From positions 14,160,001 through 14,224,000 of the forward strand of contig CM076954.1 of NCBI GenBank assembly GCA_039566865.1: a stretch of DNA of 64,000 nt. Direction: 5' to 3'. Numbering within the stretch: the first letter of the stretch is position 1; each line of letters opens with the position of its first letter. A program made the translations under genes and the position numbers. The DNA comes from Aurelia coerulea. Lineage: Eukaryota; Cnidaria; Scyphozoa; Semaeostomeae; Ulmaridae. The notes below the pieces were generated by a model that was not told the DNA's origin, ran no database searches, and saw nothing but the letters and a program-made list of their open reading frames with translations. Positions 10,738-22,500 of this stretch are shown piece after piece.

Positions 10738-12423
10738 AGCATACGAGTCAAATCTTTTAATAGGACACAGAGAAACCCGCAAATCTTCCAATTTCACGCT
10801 TATTAGCCAATGATGTCGTCGTATTCCGATCACATGACTGAAAAAAAAAAAAGGCTTTTGAGATAACTTTTCGAGTACCTTCACGAAAATAAAAATGGAT
10901 ATTCGACTAATAAAATACAGAGCTGGTTTTACCACGAATCGATTCGGGAGGCCCCACCCCACATTTGTTTTTCTGCATTTGGTTAAAATCTCATCCCGGA
11001 TCGGCGTTACATCGAATTTCATTCCTTCACAAATTGGCCTATGTTCAAGAATTCTTCAGGAACGCTACAAATAAGATATAGCTTTCAAAATTTCACATGT
11101 TACGTGAATTATGTCCAGGAATAACATGAAAATATTTGTTTGTTTGATTTTGAAAATCCTTGACGAATTAAAGCTATTTGCTGCCAAGAAAGCTGATGGG
11201 CCTACCTTCACCCGCAGCAGAATCCCAGTAATCGGCATTAAATCACTCCTTTTCGTAATAATAACTAGCGGATACATTAACGAATAACTTAACCACAGTT
11301 CCAACCACCAATTTATCATCGATAATTTCGATAAAGTGATATAAGACTTTACAGGCTCAGCAGCAAACTGTCCAACTACCGTCGATTCAAAGTTTTCTTG
11401 TTGCAAGCACCTTGGAAGTCTTGCAAGACTTGCATAAAACAAAAGGTTTTGCAAGACTTAGATCTCCCCATATTACACAGCAAAATGACACCTTTGAGAA
11501 TAGATTGCACACTCCTGAAGACATTCTATCGCAGCAAAATAAAGAGAAAATAATACATTTCTCAAAGATTGCAAATTTCTTTGTCAGATCGGAAAGGTAC
11601 ATAATGTGTGTAAAGAAATTTCCACTGCAATCTATTCTCGAAGGTGTACAATCTATTATCAAAGGTATCAATTTGCTGTGTCATATGGGAGACCTGAGCC
11701 TTGCACAACCCTTTGTTTTATGCAAGCTTTCCATGTGTTTGCAACAAGAAAACTTTGAATCGATGGTAGTTGGATTTGCTGCGATTTGCTGCAGAGACTG
11801 TAAAGTCTTATCACATTTTCTCGAAATTATCGATGATAAAATGGTGGAAAGAAATTAGATTTGTGGTGAAGTCTTTCGTAAATGTATCCGCTGGTTATTA
11901 TTGCGAAAAGGAGTGACTTAATGCCGATTACTGGGATTCTGCTGCGAGTGAAGGTAGGCCCATTAGTTTCTTGGCAGCAAATAGCTTTAATTCGTTAAGG
12001 ATTTTCAAAAATCAAACAAACAAATATTGTCATGTTATTCCTGGACATAATTCACGTAACATGTGAAATTTTGAAAGCTATATCTTATTTGTAGCATTCC
12101 TGAAGAATTCTTGAACATAGGCCAATTTGTGAAGGAATGAAATTCGATGTAACGCCGATCCGGGATGAGATTTTAACCAAATGCAGAAAAACAAATGTGG
12201 GGTGTGGGGTGGGGCCTCCCGAATCGATTCGTGGTAAAACCAGCTCTGTATTTTATTAGTCGAATATCCATTTTTATTTTCGTGAAGGTAATCCAAAAGT
12301 TATCTCAAAAGCCTTATTTTCAGTCATGTGATCGGAATACGACGACATCATTGGCTAATAAGCGTGAAATTGGAAGATTTGCGGGTTTCCCTGTGCCCTA
12401 TTGAAAGATTTGACTCGTATGCT
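10738..12423. mobile_element. Palindromic foldback element, 1.69 kb, 9-bp duplication
   Basis: Both ends read AGCATACGAGTCAAATCTTT inward and are flanked by a perfect 9-bp duplication, tcaacaacc (10729-10737 and 12424-12432). The left arm from 10738 is matched base for base in reverse by the right arm from 12423 over about 750 bp. Matching pairs include ccaatgatgtcgtcgtattc, the cgaatcgattcgggaggcc segment, and the ttcctggacataattcacg segment. The two arms meet near 11575 with almost no unique loop. Frames on either strand (10729-11022 minus, 12195-12404 plus) are mirror images, not independent genes. No transposase is visible. Confidence 0.92.
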
Positions 12424-12438
12424 TCAACAACCGCCATA

Positions 12439-12828
12439 CACTCATTTTTTTTTATAAGAAACCGCTTATAAGAAACGGTAGGCTCAATTTTTGGAAAGTT
12501 AAGAAACAACCCTACCTGGATTTAAAAAGCTAAGAAACTTTTGTAATTTACAGTTTTAATTGTCCTGTCGCAGTCAAAAATGTCTTGACACTGTATACAG
12601 TTATAGCAACTGTTTGAACATTATTTTTAGTGCGAATTATGTTATTGACTCGTTTTGAGACCTTACTAAGTAATTTGGGAACCCTTTAGATAAAACAAGA
12701 TTAACTCTACGCTTCTGGCATTAAAGCTATCAGAAACATGCAAGAAACTTTTGGTAGGAAAATGGCCAAAAAATTTAAGAAACTGCCTACTAGTCCCGGA
12801 CCTTAGTTTCTTATAAAATAAATGAGTG
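12439..12828. mobile_element. CACTCATTT-type MITE, copy C, 390 bp
   Basis: TA duplication (12437-12438, 12829-12830). The ends are CACTCATTTTTTTTTATAAG and the inverse of ATAAAATAAATGAGTG. The motif taagaaac recurs throughout. It lies only 6 bp beyond the target duplication of the foldback element and is the inverted relative of 13441-13810. Confidence 0.9.
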
Positions 12829-13286
12829 TATACAAGTCTGCTAAAATTACTAAAATGAGGAATCTGGAGACCACACCAGAAGGTTTACGGAGGAAAGAAG
12901 CAGATCATTCCATATAATAGCTCATGGCCTCCAAGTTTCAAAATTTTGACAACCTAACTCCTATTTTCAACATGGATCCACAATAGGGCAAATAACGAGT
13001 TACTAAAACAGGGAATCGAAATCAATTCTCAAGTTTCATGCTGTCATCTTGTTCTCGTATAGCCATAGCAGAGCTCTGAAGTTTTGGATTTTGTGTCAAC
13101 TTAGAATGTACGAACATGAAGCTGCTCAGGCTAGTAAAGTTAGGTCTGCGAGACAAATGCTACTAAATTCACCAAAGCCTGTTGGGCGATTAGTCAAATT
13201 CACAGGAGGAGCTCCATTACACCGGACCAAAGATTTGTTAACGTTTTTGAAATCAATACCTTGAAATCAAATTTTCTAAAACCATC

Positions 13287-13308
13287 GTTTGGGGGGGGGG
13301 GGGGGGGG
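13287..13308. repeat. Poly-G run
   Basis: About 19 consecutive G, a likely length-variable and error-prone site. Confidence 0.9.
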
Positions 13309-13440
13309 TATCGATTCAACAAAGAGCTACACGTTTCTGTGTAATTTATAAGAAACTGGTTTATAGAAAGTATAGTAGGAAGTTAGTACTAATATGGCTA
13401 AACTTTTAAGAAACTCTAGTAGCACTATGCCTGCGAAGTA

Positions 13441-13810
13441 CACTCATTTTTTTATAAGAAACTAAGGTCCGGTGCTGGTAGGCAGTTTCTTAAATTTTTG
13501 GGCCAAGTTTCTTATGTGTTTCTAATATTTTTAAAGCCAGAAATGTAGAGTTAGTTTTGTTTTATGTAAGGGCTCCCAAATTACTTAGAAAGATCTCAAA
13601 ACAAGTAAATAACATAATTTGCACTCAAAATAATTTCCAAACAGTTGCTATAACTGTACACTGTCAAAACATTTTTGAGTGCGATAGGAAAATTGAAATT
13701 GTAAATTACAAAAGTTTCTTAGCTTTTTCAATTCAGGTAGGGTTGTTTCTTTACTTTCGAAAAATTGAGCCTACCATTTCTTATAAGCGATTTCTTATAA
13801 AAAATACGTG
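13441..13810. mobile_element. CACTCATTT-type MITE, copy D, 370 bp
   Basis: TA duplication (13439-13440, 13811-13812). Left end CACTCATTTTTTTATAAGAA, right end TTATAAAAAATACGTG. The interior matches copy C in reverse (for example aacagttgctataactgtac against gtatacagttatagcaactg). The frame 13557-13826 lies across it and is not a gene. Confidence 0.88.
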
Positions 13811-13929
13811 TAATAAGAAACTTTGAAACATAAATTCCAGGATGCTTTGGCAAATATGTCGTTGAACCCTTATTCTTGTGCTATTTACCAGTAATTTTCG
13901 TTTTGAACGTAACAGTGTCAAGGAACATA

Positions 13930-14308
13930 CCGCAAAAGCTCTATTGAGCCCCCTTCTCTGTTGAACCCCCCCCTCTAATAAGCCCCATCCCTTCTAAACC
14001 ATATTTTAAACAAGCACCCTACTTATATCAAATGCCAGAGGCTACCAAAGTCTTTCCATTTTTTTTAGCATAATGAGTTTCCATGTAAATTTTGATTTGG
14101 TTTGGGATAAAATTTGTGTCGAATTTGGTATTTGAATCGAAAAATTTTTAATTCCGCAAAAATATTAGTCTGTGTGAAAACGCCACTGGTTTCTTTTCAG
14201 TGTTTTCAGAAACAAATCAGTCAAGCCTGCACGCAGGCTACAAAATATGGGGGGGGGGGAGAACTAAAAATATGTTATTTGTATTATTTGAATATTGACT
14301 TTTTGACT
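13930..14308. repeat. Old dispersed repeat, left half
   Basis: C-rich segments (gagcccccttctc, taagccccatccc) are followed by tgccagaggctaccaaag. A similar order occurs at 46855-47130 (ttccagagattgccaaag, then ttttaagcccttctc). Similar C-rich sequence resumes at 15495-15560 (aagctccactgttttaaggcccc), so the foldback element at 14316-15487 appears to have split one old repeat. Confidence 0.55.
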
Positions 14309-14315
14309 CTCTAAC

Positions 14316-15487
14316 CATGGGCGATAGGACACCAAGTGTGTGAAAGTTTTTGGTAGCGAGCCACCTTAACGTTTTATTGCTAGCCACCTTAACCAATTGT
14401 TTCTTGTATGTTTTTACCTATTTTCACTTGGTAGTGAGCCCAGTGACGCATTTACCCATGGGCCCACTGGGCCCGGGCCCAGGGGCCCCCTAGAATTCTT
14501 AAATCTAGGGGGCCCCCGAGCAAAATTTGAAAAAGCCTATGAAGTGCTGTTGATTTCACTCTTGTGTTTGAAATGATTATTAAAAAAGCCTTTCGAAAAG
14601 TTCATCGATAAAAGGAGGAATCTCGTTGATACCAAAGCTGAAGTCCATAAAAAGAAAGAATTGGAAGAGGCGACAGCCCCATGAAACACAAAAAGCCTAT
14701 TTTGGATGATCTATTAGAGCAAATTGTGAAAGGAGATGAAGCTGCAACTTCCCAAAGGCAATAACCGCACTTAGATTGTTGCTCAATGCAATGACCGCAC
14801 TTTGCCATGCAGAGTTTCCTCCAGTGAAAGAAGTTTCTCCATGCTGAAAGGGTCAAGAGTCAGGTGTCAACTAAGGTCCACAATGTCACAAAAATGCGTT
14901 GTTGCCTTTTGCCTAATGAATGGCAGCAAATTTTGATGTTCCGAGGCACGAGGGGGGGGGATTGCCCCCACCATGAGAAATGTCAAAACTTCCATTTTAG
15001 CTGGCATTTTGTAGGGACACCAATGATATTGTGTGAAAGTTTTTCGCCCAAGGTAGCGAGCCACCACCTTCCGAACGTTTTATTGGACAAGGGGAGCTTA
15101 GCCACCTTAACCAATTGTTTAACCTGTTTGTGTGTTTTTACCTATTTTCACTTGGTAGTTTTGGGCCCAGGGCCCCAACAGACTTAAATGCGGCCCTGAG
15201 TGAGCCACCTTATCGCTGTTTCGTCTTTTTGAAATTTTCGGTAGTTAGCCACCTTAAGTGCAGATCCACCTTAACCGTTATGGAGGTTTTACGGTTAAGG
15301 TGGATCTGCACTTAAGGTGGCTCACTACCGAAAATTTCAAAAAGACGAAACAGCGATAAGGTGGCTCACTACCAAGTGAAAATAGGTAAAAACACACAAA
15401 AAACAATTGGTTAAGGTGGCTAACAATAAAACGTTAAGGTGGCTCGCTACCAAAAACTTTCACACACTTGGTGTCCTATCGCCCATG
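14316..15487. mobile_element. Hairpin (foldback) element with GCCACCTTA repeats, interrupted by a hAT
   Basis: The ends are CATGGGCGATAGGACACCAA and its inverse, flanked by a 7-bp duplication ctctaac (14309-14315, 15488-15494). If the hAT insertion (14441-15198) is set aside, the remaining sequence folds into an almost perfect hairpin. Its tip is near 15275-15290, between ccttaaccg and cggttaagg. The motif GCCACCTTA or its complement occurs about ten times. No coding capacity. Confidence 0.85.
14441..15198 (+). mobile_element. hAT element with transposase relic, nested in the hairpin element
   Basis: The ends are CAGTGACGCATTTACCCAT and the inverse of CAGGGCCGCATTTAAG, flanked by a perfect 8-bp duplication agtgagcc (14433-14440 and 15199-15206). 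At about 14811-14937 one frame encodes SSERSFSMLK and then LRSTMSQK, the C-terminal dimerisation region of hAT transposases; a stop follows and the rest is lost. The segment 15008-15165 is another copy of the host hairpin arm (gacaccaa...gtgtgaaagttttt through cacttggtag), so part of the host element is repeated inside its own insertion. Confidence 0.82.
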
Positions 15488-15892
15488 CTCTAACAAGCTC
15501 CACTGTTTTAAGGCCCCCACCAGAGCCCCCAAAACTAATTAAGCCCCAGTAGGAGACTATATTATGATTCATGTATTCAAAAAGGAGAAACAAATTAAGA
15601 AACCTTTAGTACTAAAATTCGAAAGACAAGGACATTTTAAGATCAAAATTTCCAGGTCATGCTAACTTGGTCTAATGTCATCAAGATATCAGTGTCTGAA
15701 TGCGAGAAAGTAATACTTGCACTCTACAAGACTTCGGGGGATGTCGGCAAAATGTGATTGAAGGGAGCAAGACATCAAGACATCACAGGAGCAAGGCATC
15801 ATAGCGTCTAGCGTCTACGCCGCGAGAAAGTAACATATTCTCGCGGAGGGTCTCTGAAAGCTCTCCTAGAAATCCATTTGTTCTCATAGAAA

Positions 15893-16305
15893 CCCGGGAG
15901 GGGTACTCATATATTTTTCCGTATGGGACGTGCCGCTGAACAGGGTATCATTTTCAGGATTCCTACTCCAGGACAGGGTATCACTTTTGTATAGTCGGCT
16001 CCATGACAGGGTGCATATTTTGTAGAATCAATTCCGTAACGTCGTTGTAAGCCATTTTCACTCCGCGAGTGTGACTTAAATCGTTTGGATGGCAACATTT
16101 CCGCATTTTTCTGAGTGACTTCTATCAAATTTCCGGGGCAGCCTACAATTTTGTATGAACAAACTCAAGAACAGGGTATTTTCTTTTTAATTTTACTCCA
16201 GGACAGGGTATCATTTTTGAGAATTTACTTCGGGACAGGGTGCCTTTTCAGACTTGCCAGCGGCCAGTATTTTCGTAGACCAAGTACTCCCCCCCCCTCC
16301 CCGGG
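15893..16305. mobile_element. CCCGGG-GGTACT MITE, copy 1
   Basis: The ends are cccgggaggggtactca and the inverse ...agtactccccccc...cccggg, flanked by a perfect 8-bp duplication catagaaa (15885-15892, 16306-16313). The interior repeats the phrase acagggtatca several times in both orientations. Relatives are 40377-40696 and 48553-49102. Confidence 0.88.
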
Positions 16306-16532
16306 CATAGAAATCTCAACCATTTTTAGAGAAGTGATATGCCTTCTTCCAATCGCAAGTCCCTGCATCTCCGTTTTGCTTGCTTCACTCGCATCTAGCT
16401 GATATCCTGCATCACATCTAAATTATTCTTCGTCATTTAAAGCTTGACTCAATTAATCAATTAAAATTAAATTATTCTTTGCAAGTTGCAACAGTCAAAG
16501 ATACCTTTGATAGTGTATTGCTCAAATAATTG

Positions 16533-19500
16533 CTAGCCAGCAGACTTTTGCAGCTGAATTTCTTCTATGACGCGTTTGGCAATTTTCTTGTAATTCATAG
16601 CCTATGAAAAAATAACGAATATAAACTAGATACAACAACAGTCAGCGAGTGCTGTCGATTAGTATTTGTACCAAATGCGACCATAGCGAGGTTAATTTTA
16701 TAGAAATTAATTGAATGATTATCGCTAAGGAAGCGTGTGTTATGTTTGAATTTACAGTTGGGTAATGGTTCAAAAGGTAAATGATTGAGAATATTGAGTT
16801 ACTCTCCTCCGCCGGTTTCTAGTTCCTGAGTCCAAGGCTCTTGGTTCCGTAGTTCTGTAGTCCATGGTTCCGTGGTCCGTAATATTGAGTTCTGCAATGT
16901 CAGATATAAACCTTTGTTGTCGATTGACGTAGTTAGGTAGTTAAGTAGGAAGGAAGAACTCATTATCTTTTGTTGGAGAACTTTTGTTGTTGTTTGTTGG
17001 ATAAATGCTCACAAGCCGCGAGCCCGCAAACCGCAGCCGTGAGCTGTCCCGTCTATCTACATAGCCTGACGGCAGCAGGCAGACAGACAGCAGGCAGACA
17101 GTCTAATTGCACTCGCTGATTGAAGCAGAATAGTTAGGCTGCCTTCAGCTGCAAAAAGAAGAGATCGAAGATCTGATGAAGTAATTGTACAGCACATTCT
17201 TGAGACATTTCCATGCCGGGTGTCCCAGAAAACCTGAACAGATTTGGGCCGGCCTAGCGATGAAAAGTTAGCTTCAATCAAGAGCCAGGTGCTTTGAGAG
17301 TTGAAATATCAAACTTGAAAGGTAAAATTTGCCTCCAGCTCGAAAGCAGAACTTTGGCTCTTTGACCTTAGCAAATTCCTGAAGCACAACAAAATCGAAA
17401 TTAAAGAAAAATCTAAAAACGTTACAGGGTATCCCAAATAAATTGTGCTCCGTTTGTCTGAAGATTGTGACAAAACGGCAAAAGATTCTCGCCAAACTTT
17501 TGCATGGTGGTGCTCTTCAGATGTTCAATTAAAGTTTGCGACCATCCCCATGGAAATCCGTTGAAAAATGATGGAGCTATGATCTTCAGGAGATCAAATT
17601 TATCCCGGTGACTGAAACCAGCGGTCGGCCATTTTGTCTTACTATTTTGCAGCAATAAAAGCTTCATGGATTCAAAATGAAACGGCAGCCTCCAATGTCA
17701 TAGCTCTCGTGAAAATTCCGATAATCCTCGGAGAGTTCCACTATTTCTGACCTCACAGAAATTATTTCTTACCTCACGTGGAGATACTTATCACTGCAAA
17801 ATAGTAAGACAAAATGGCCGACCGCTGGTTTCAGTCATCAGGCAAATTTGGCCTTCTGAAGGTCATAGCTCCATCATTTTTCAATGGATTTTTACGGGGA
17901 TAGTGGCAAACTTTAATTGAACATCTGAAGAGCACCATCATGCAAAATTTGGCGAGAATCTTTTGCCGTTTTGTCGCAATCTTCATACAAACGGGGCACA
18001 ATTTTTTGGGACACCCTGTAGATAAGTTGGGTTCTTGCAAAAAGAATATAATATGATCCAAGTTTTGTTAAAATACTATCAAGGCTATTGTTGCTTTGTT
18101 CCTGATTTATTCCCTGTGCTTCAAGAAATTGCTCATGCCAAAATGCCACAGCTCTGGTTTGGCGGTGACAGCAATTTCAAATTCTCATTATCAGACGAAT
18201 AAAGGTTGTTTAGTCAAAACTGCGGTCTCTTGTGTTTCACGGCCCTCAACAATCATTAACAAAAACCGGGAAACGGAAAGTTGTAACAAAAACCACAGTC
18301 ATTTCTACTGGTTAAAGGAGTTAGATAGACAACCAGGGAAACCAACACATCACACAAAAACAGCAATTAAACAATTGAAATGATAAGTAAAAAAATACTA
18401 TATCATTTGATACGATAAAGTAAGTACTTTACCTGCATACTATTTGGATGAGAGACAACAATAGGAGTTCCTTCGTCTGAAGTCTCTGTTATTACGCCAT
18501 CCAATGGAATTTCTCCTACGAAATAAATCCCGTCTAATTAGATATTATTAGAAATAGAAACAAAAAACTCCCAGAACAAACGAGCGACGTTATAATTTAG
18601 TCTGCGATTCAGGTATCATTGCAAAATTGCAAAAGCTCCAAAATCGAGCAGCACGTGTCGTTACAAACAGTCCATTCGACCAATCATCGTTGCCATAAAT
18701 ATCACAACTAGGGTGGTTAACAGTCAAAGAAATGATTGACTTTGAGACAGCTTGTATAGTTTATAAAGCCTTGAATGCGCTTGCACCTCCCTACATGCAA
18801 TCTATATTTACAAATTGTCCGATTCTTGCAATCGGACCTTACGTAATACCAGTACTGACCTCAGTATTCCACTGAGTAAGTCCTCAAATGGGCAGCGGAG
18901 CTTTTCGTATCGAGGGGTTACTGTTTGGAACAAGTTGAGCTATGAAGTCAAATTTGCTCCTTCGCTAGCTACTTTCAAAACGAGGCTAAAAGCATTTTTG
19001 AATGATCAAAGAGGTTGATAATCTAATTCAACGTTCAGCACATACGTTTGACTTCTGAGTCCCTTTCTTTTTACATATTTTTCTTTTTTATATAGGATCT
19101 TCAAGTTGGTTTGTTTATATATTTGTAATTAGGTTATATGTGTTTTTAAGCAGGGCACATTGTAAATCAGTGAATTTATATTTACTGAATGTATTTAACC
19201 CTGTTAAAATAAATCAAACTGATCCGAGGTAAACCGATCGTTGTTGGAAACGTTCTCAACGTCGAACACTTACTTTCATCACTCACAAAAATCAGTTTGA
19301 ACGTAATGGAGACCAAAGAGGGGCAGTAGATTCTGCACTATTTCTTTGCAACGAAAATCACGTCGATTTTCTTGACTTGATTCTAAACTACGGTATGATC
19401 TGCTATCAAGCGTAAATACTTTCAGAGAATTTCACCGCAGGATAATTTCCTTGAAATTAATTTTTCCAATAAGTAAGATGTTTTCTCAGCCAAATTTTTG

Positions 19501-22500
19501 TGATCATGATTTATCCCCGAACTACAAAACAACAACGAATTAATGTCAATACAATCTTTAATTCTTCGAGAAACTAACGCTATAACACCAATTGCATTAA
19601 CGATACAATTACGGCATAATTCAAGACGATTTACAGGAAGATACCGCAGGAGGTGTGCACGTGTACATCTCTCCTGCACTGCAGCCAACAAGAGCAAAAC
19701 AAAAACAGTCAACGAAACAAACACCGACCAAACAACACAAAGCAGAGACCGTTTTAAATCCAGTCAGCAAACATCCCACCTACTGTTTGATAACTCACGG
19801 CCAATGTTTTATAAAACCATATAACATTTAACAACGAAGGAAGCGAGCAAAAGAAACTTTTTCAAATTTTTCGACGGTCAATGTAAAGGTCAAGTTGCGG
19901 TTTCTAGCGCCAAGAGCTGGGATCACAGAAGTAGCTAAGCCCTAATCGAGTCCGCAACCCCTTGTCATGACGCTTAGGTGGTGGGGCTCTACCCTGTATT
20001 GAACCCTGTTCACCTGATTGTTCTGGCTGCAAAGTCAGAGGATTATACCACTGCACCACAACACCTTCGATCGATCACAATCGATCTGGAACTTTATCAA
20101 TATCGTTGAGTCCAATAATAAAGATCACATGTCGATAAGTCTAAAAAAGTTAGCTATGTTGCTGAAAATTGAGCTAATGCACATATTTTGAAATTCTCAA
20201 AAATGGCGGCATTAGTTAAGACATGGTATTGCCCCGGTATTGCCTCATAATTGCTTACATTTTTCTGTGTTGCATTTGTATTGTGTCATTGTGGACAGAG
20301 CAGAAACTGCGCACGCATGCGCGAAAATTCGTAACTTCGAACCCCCTCAGCTCCCTGCAACAGATCCTGAAATTAGGCAACATTTGATATATTTTCCTTG
20401 GGCCTTAAAGTCTTGATTAATCATTTCAAAAAGCTTATGTATCCAAACACTTCGTTGTATCAGATTGCTGGATGACGCCATTTTACGCAGTTTCTGCTCT
20501 GTCGTTGTTGTGCCAATACTTGCTACCTATCAACAACCAAGCACATATGAATACAGCACTATACCTAAGTACATGGCTAAAGCTAATATGCTAATAACGA
20601 GAAAAAGAACTAAAAAGAGGGTTTAGCATACCAACAGTTAACGAAACAAGAACAACAAGAAACAATACAATTTGTAAGTGGCTTAATGAGAAATCAAGGC
20701 ATCATATAAAACGCAACCAAACTTTGAGAAGAAATTCACTTTTTACCTCATTTTGTATCACAGTCTTGTAAACTCAGTTATCATACTCCAATTTTGCATG
20801 CTTGAACTAAATATATATTTTCCTTTGTTATTCTTATTGTTATTTTGTTAACGGTCCAAGCAAGATAAGCTCTGTTTTTCTTGGGTCGTGTAGAATACAG
20901 CGTTATTATGTTATACTCTGTATTAGGAATTCGCGCTTTCCGAAGAAATTGTATAGAATTGCATTGCATTGAACTTCACATTGAGATTCTAAACTCAAGA
21001 GTGAACTCACCAATGACTTCAGTGTCATCTTGTCTGCCTTCCTTCTTTTTTCTCCCAAATACGTGATTGACGTTATTGCATTTTGGACAGATATAATAAC
21101 TCATGTTCTCCACGAGCCCTAGAACCTGTAATGGAACACGATTTTTTATACCGGGTGAGTTAGAAAGAGCAGGCCGTATAAAAGCTACTGTTTACTGATT
21201 ATCAAAGCAATGATAAATTTTTAATACGTGATTTAACACCTGACATGTTCAATCAATTTCAAAACTTTTCCTCTTGGGTTCAGGGTAAAGGTATGTGCCG
21301 CCCATATGGGTGGGTTTGTGGGCCCAAAATTCTCTAAACAAGGGTCCTTTTTCGGCAGATTTTCCAAAAACATAGGTAGGGTTTCACTGAAATTCGAAAA
21401 AAAAAATGGTTGAAAATTGACAGTTTTCCGCCAAAATTCATCATAAAAGTGGGTATCAAGGCAAGTTTCGGTAATTAGAAGAGGGTAGCTTTCTGAACAG
21501 GGCGGCAGACCCCCGTCCATACACAAGTCATGTACCCCCTCCCCCGGATTTTTCCTGGTTGAAATGTGGCACTCAGTTCCGATTTTACAAAGGAATTTCC
21601 AGTGAAGGCCGCTTCAAAAAACCACGAAAAACGCGTAAAATCACAATCAAGTCTTCTAATATTTCTGCTTTACAGCTATGAGGCCTAGACTTATGACATT
21701 TCGTTCCTTGTTTCCCTGCGTTCTTTGATTTGCAGATATCACTTGCTCAATAAGGGACTCATGTCATTACTCTTATAAAATGGGCCCCCTGTGTCAAAAT
21801 GGCCTAAACTAGCGGGAGTTCTCGTACATTCAAGAAAATCATTTCTGGTTTAAAGAGCTTTAAAATTGAAAAGCAAACTTGTAGTACAAAGAATAATGTT
21901 TTACGAACCTACTCATCGCAAAATACATACCTTTCAAGCAGTAATCTTCCTCTGTAGAAACAAAATAGATCTATCGCAGCTACGAGGAATCTTTCCCCCG
22001 AATCAACCGTTTTTGTACGCAACAACAACACCTGTCTAAATAGCGCCTCCTTATCGGTTGAAAACTAAATTCTAGCAATTTGATTGGTCATGGCCTAAAG
22101 TGGTTACACTTGTATCTGCAAATAAACTTGTATCTGTAAGTGATATCTGCAAATCAAAGAACGCAGGGAAACAAGGGACGAAATGTCATAAGTCTATATG
22201 AGGCCTATGACTTGAACACAATGTTAAAGTGTTTCATCCATTTGGAAAACGAAAAAGTCATCCTCACTAGTGTAGCAAATTTATTAAAGGGAAGCCAAAA
22301 CAAGGGAAGATAACACCCTCACAAGAAGATAACACATGCTTTTGACCACTTGAAGACTTTACAAATGATTTTAACTCAAACAAGGTCTCCGTTTCAATAA
22401 TCCAGGAACTGCTAACTGAAAAATATTTGCAGAATAAAAAACGAACCGGTATATGAACTTTCTTGAACATTTCGCTTCCTCGTCTTGCATCAATTCGCGC

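Noticed and set aside
10729..11454. Minus-strand frames of 97 and 129 codons as genes
   Set aside because: They lie in the palindrome arm and reappear in mirror on the other side; no conserved motifs.
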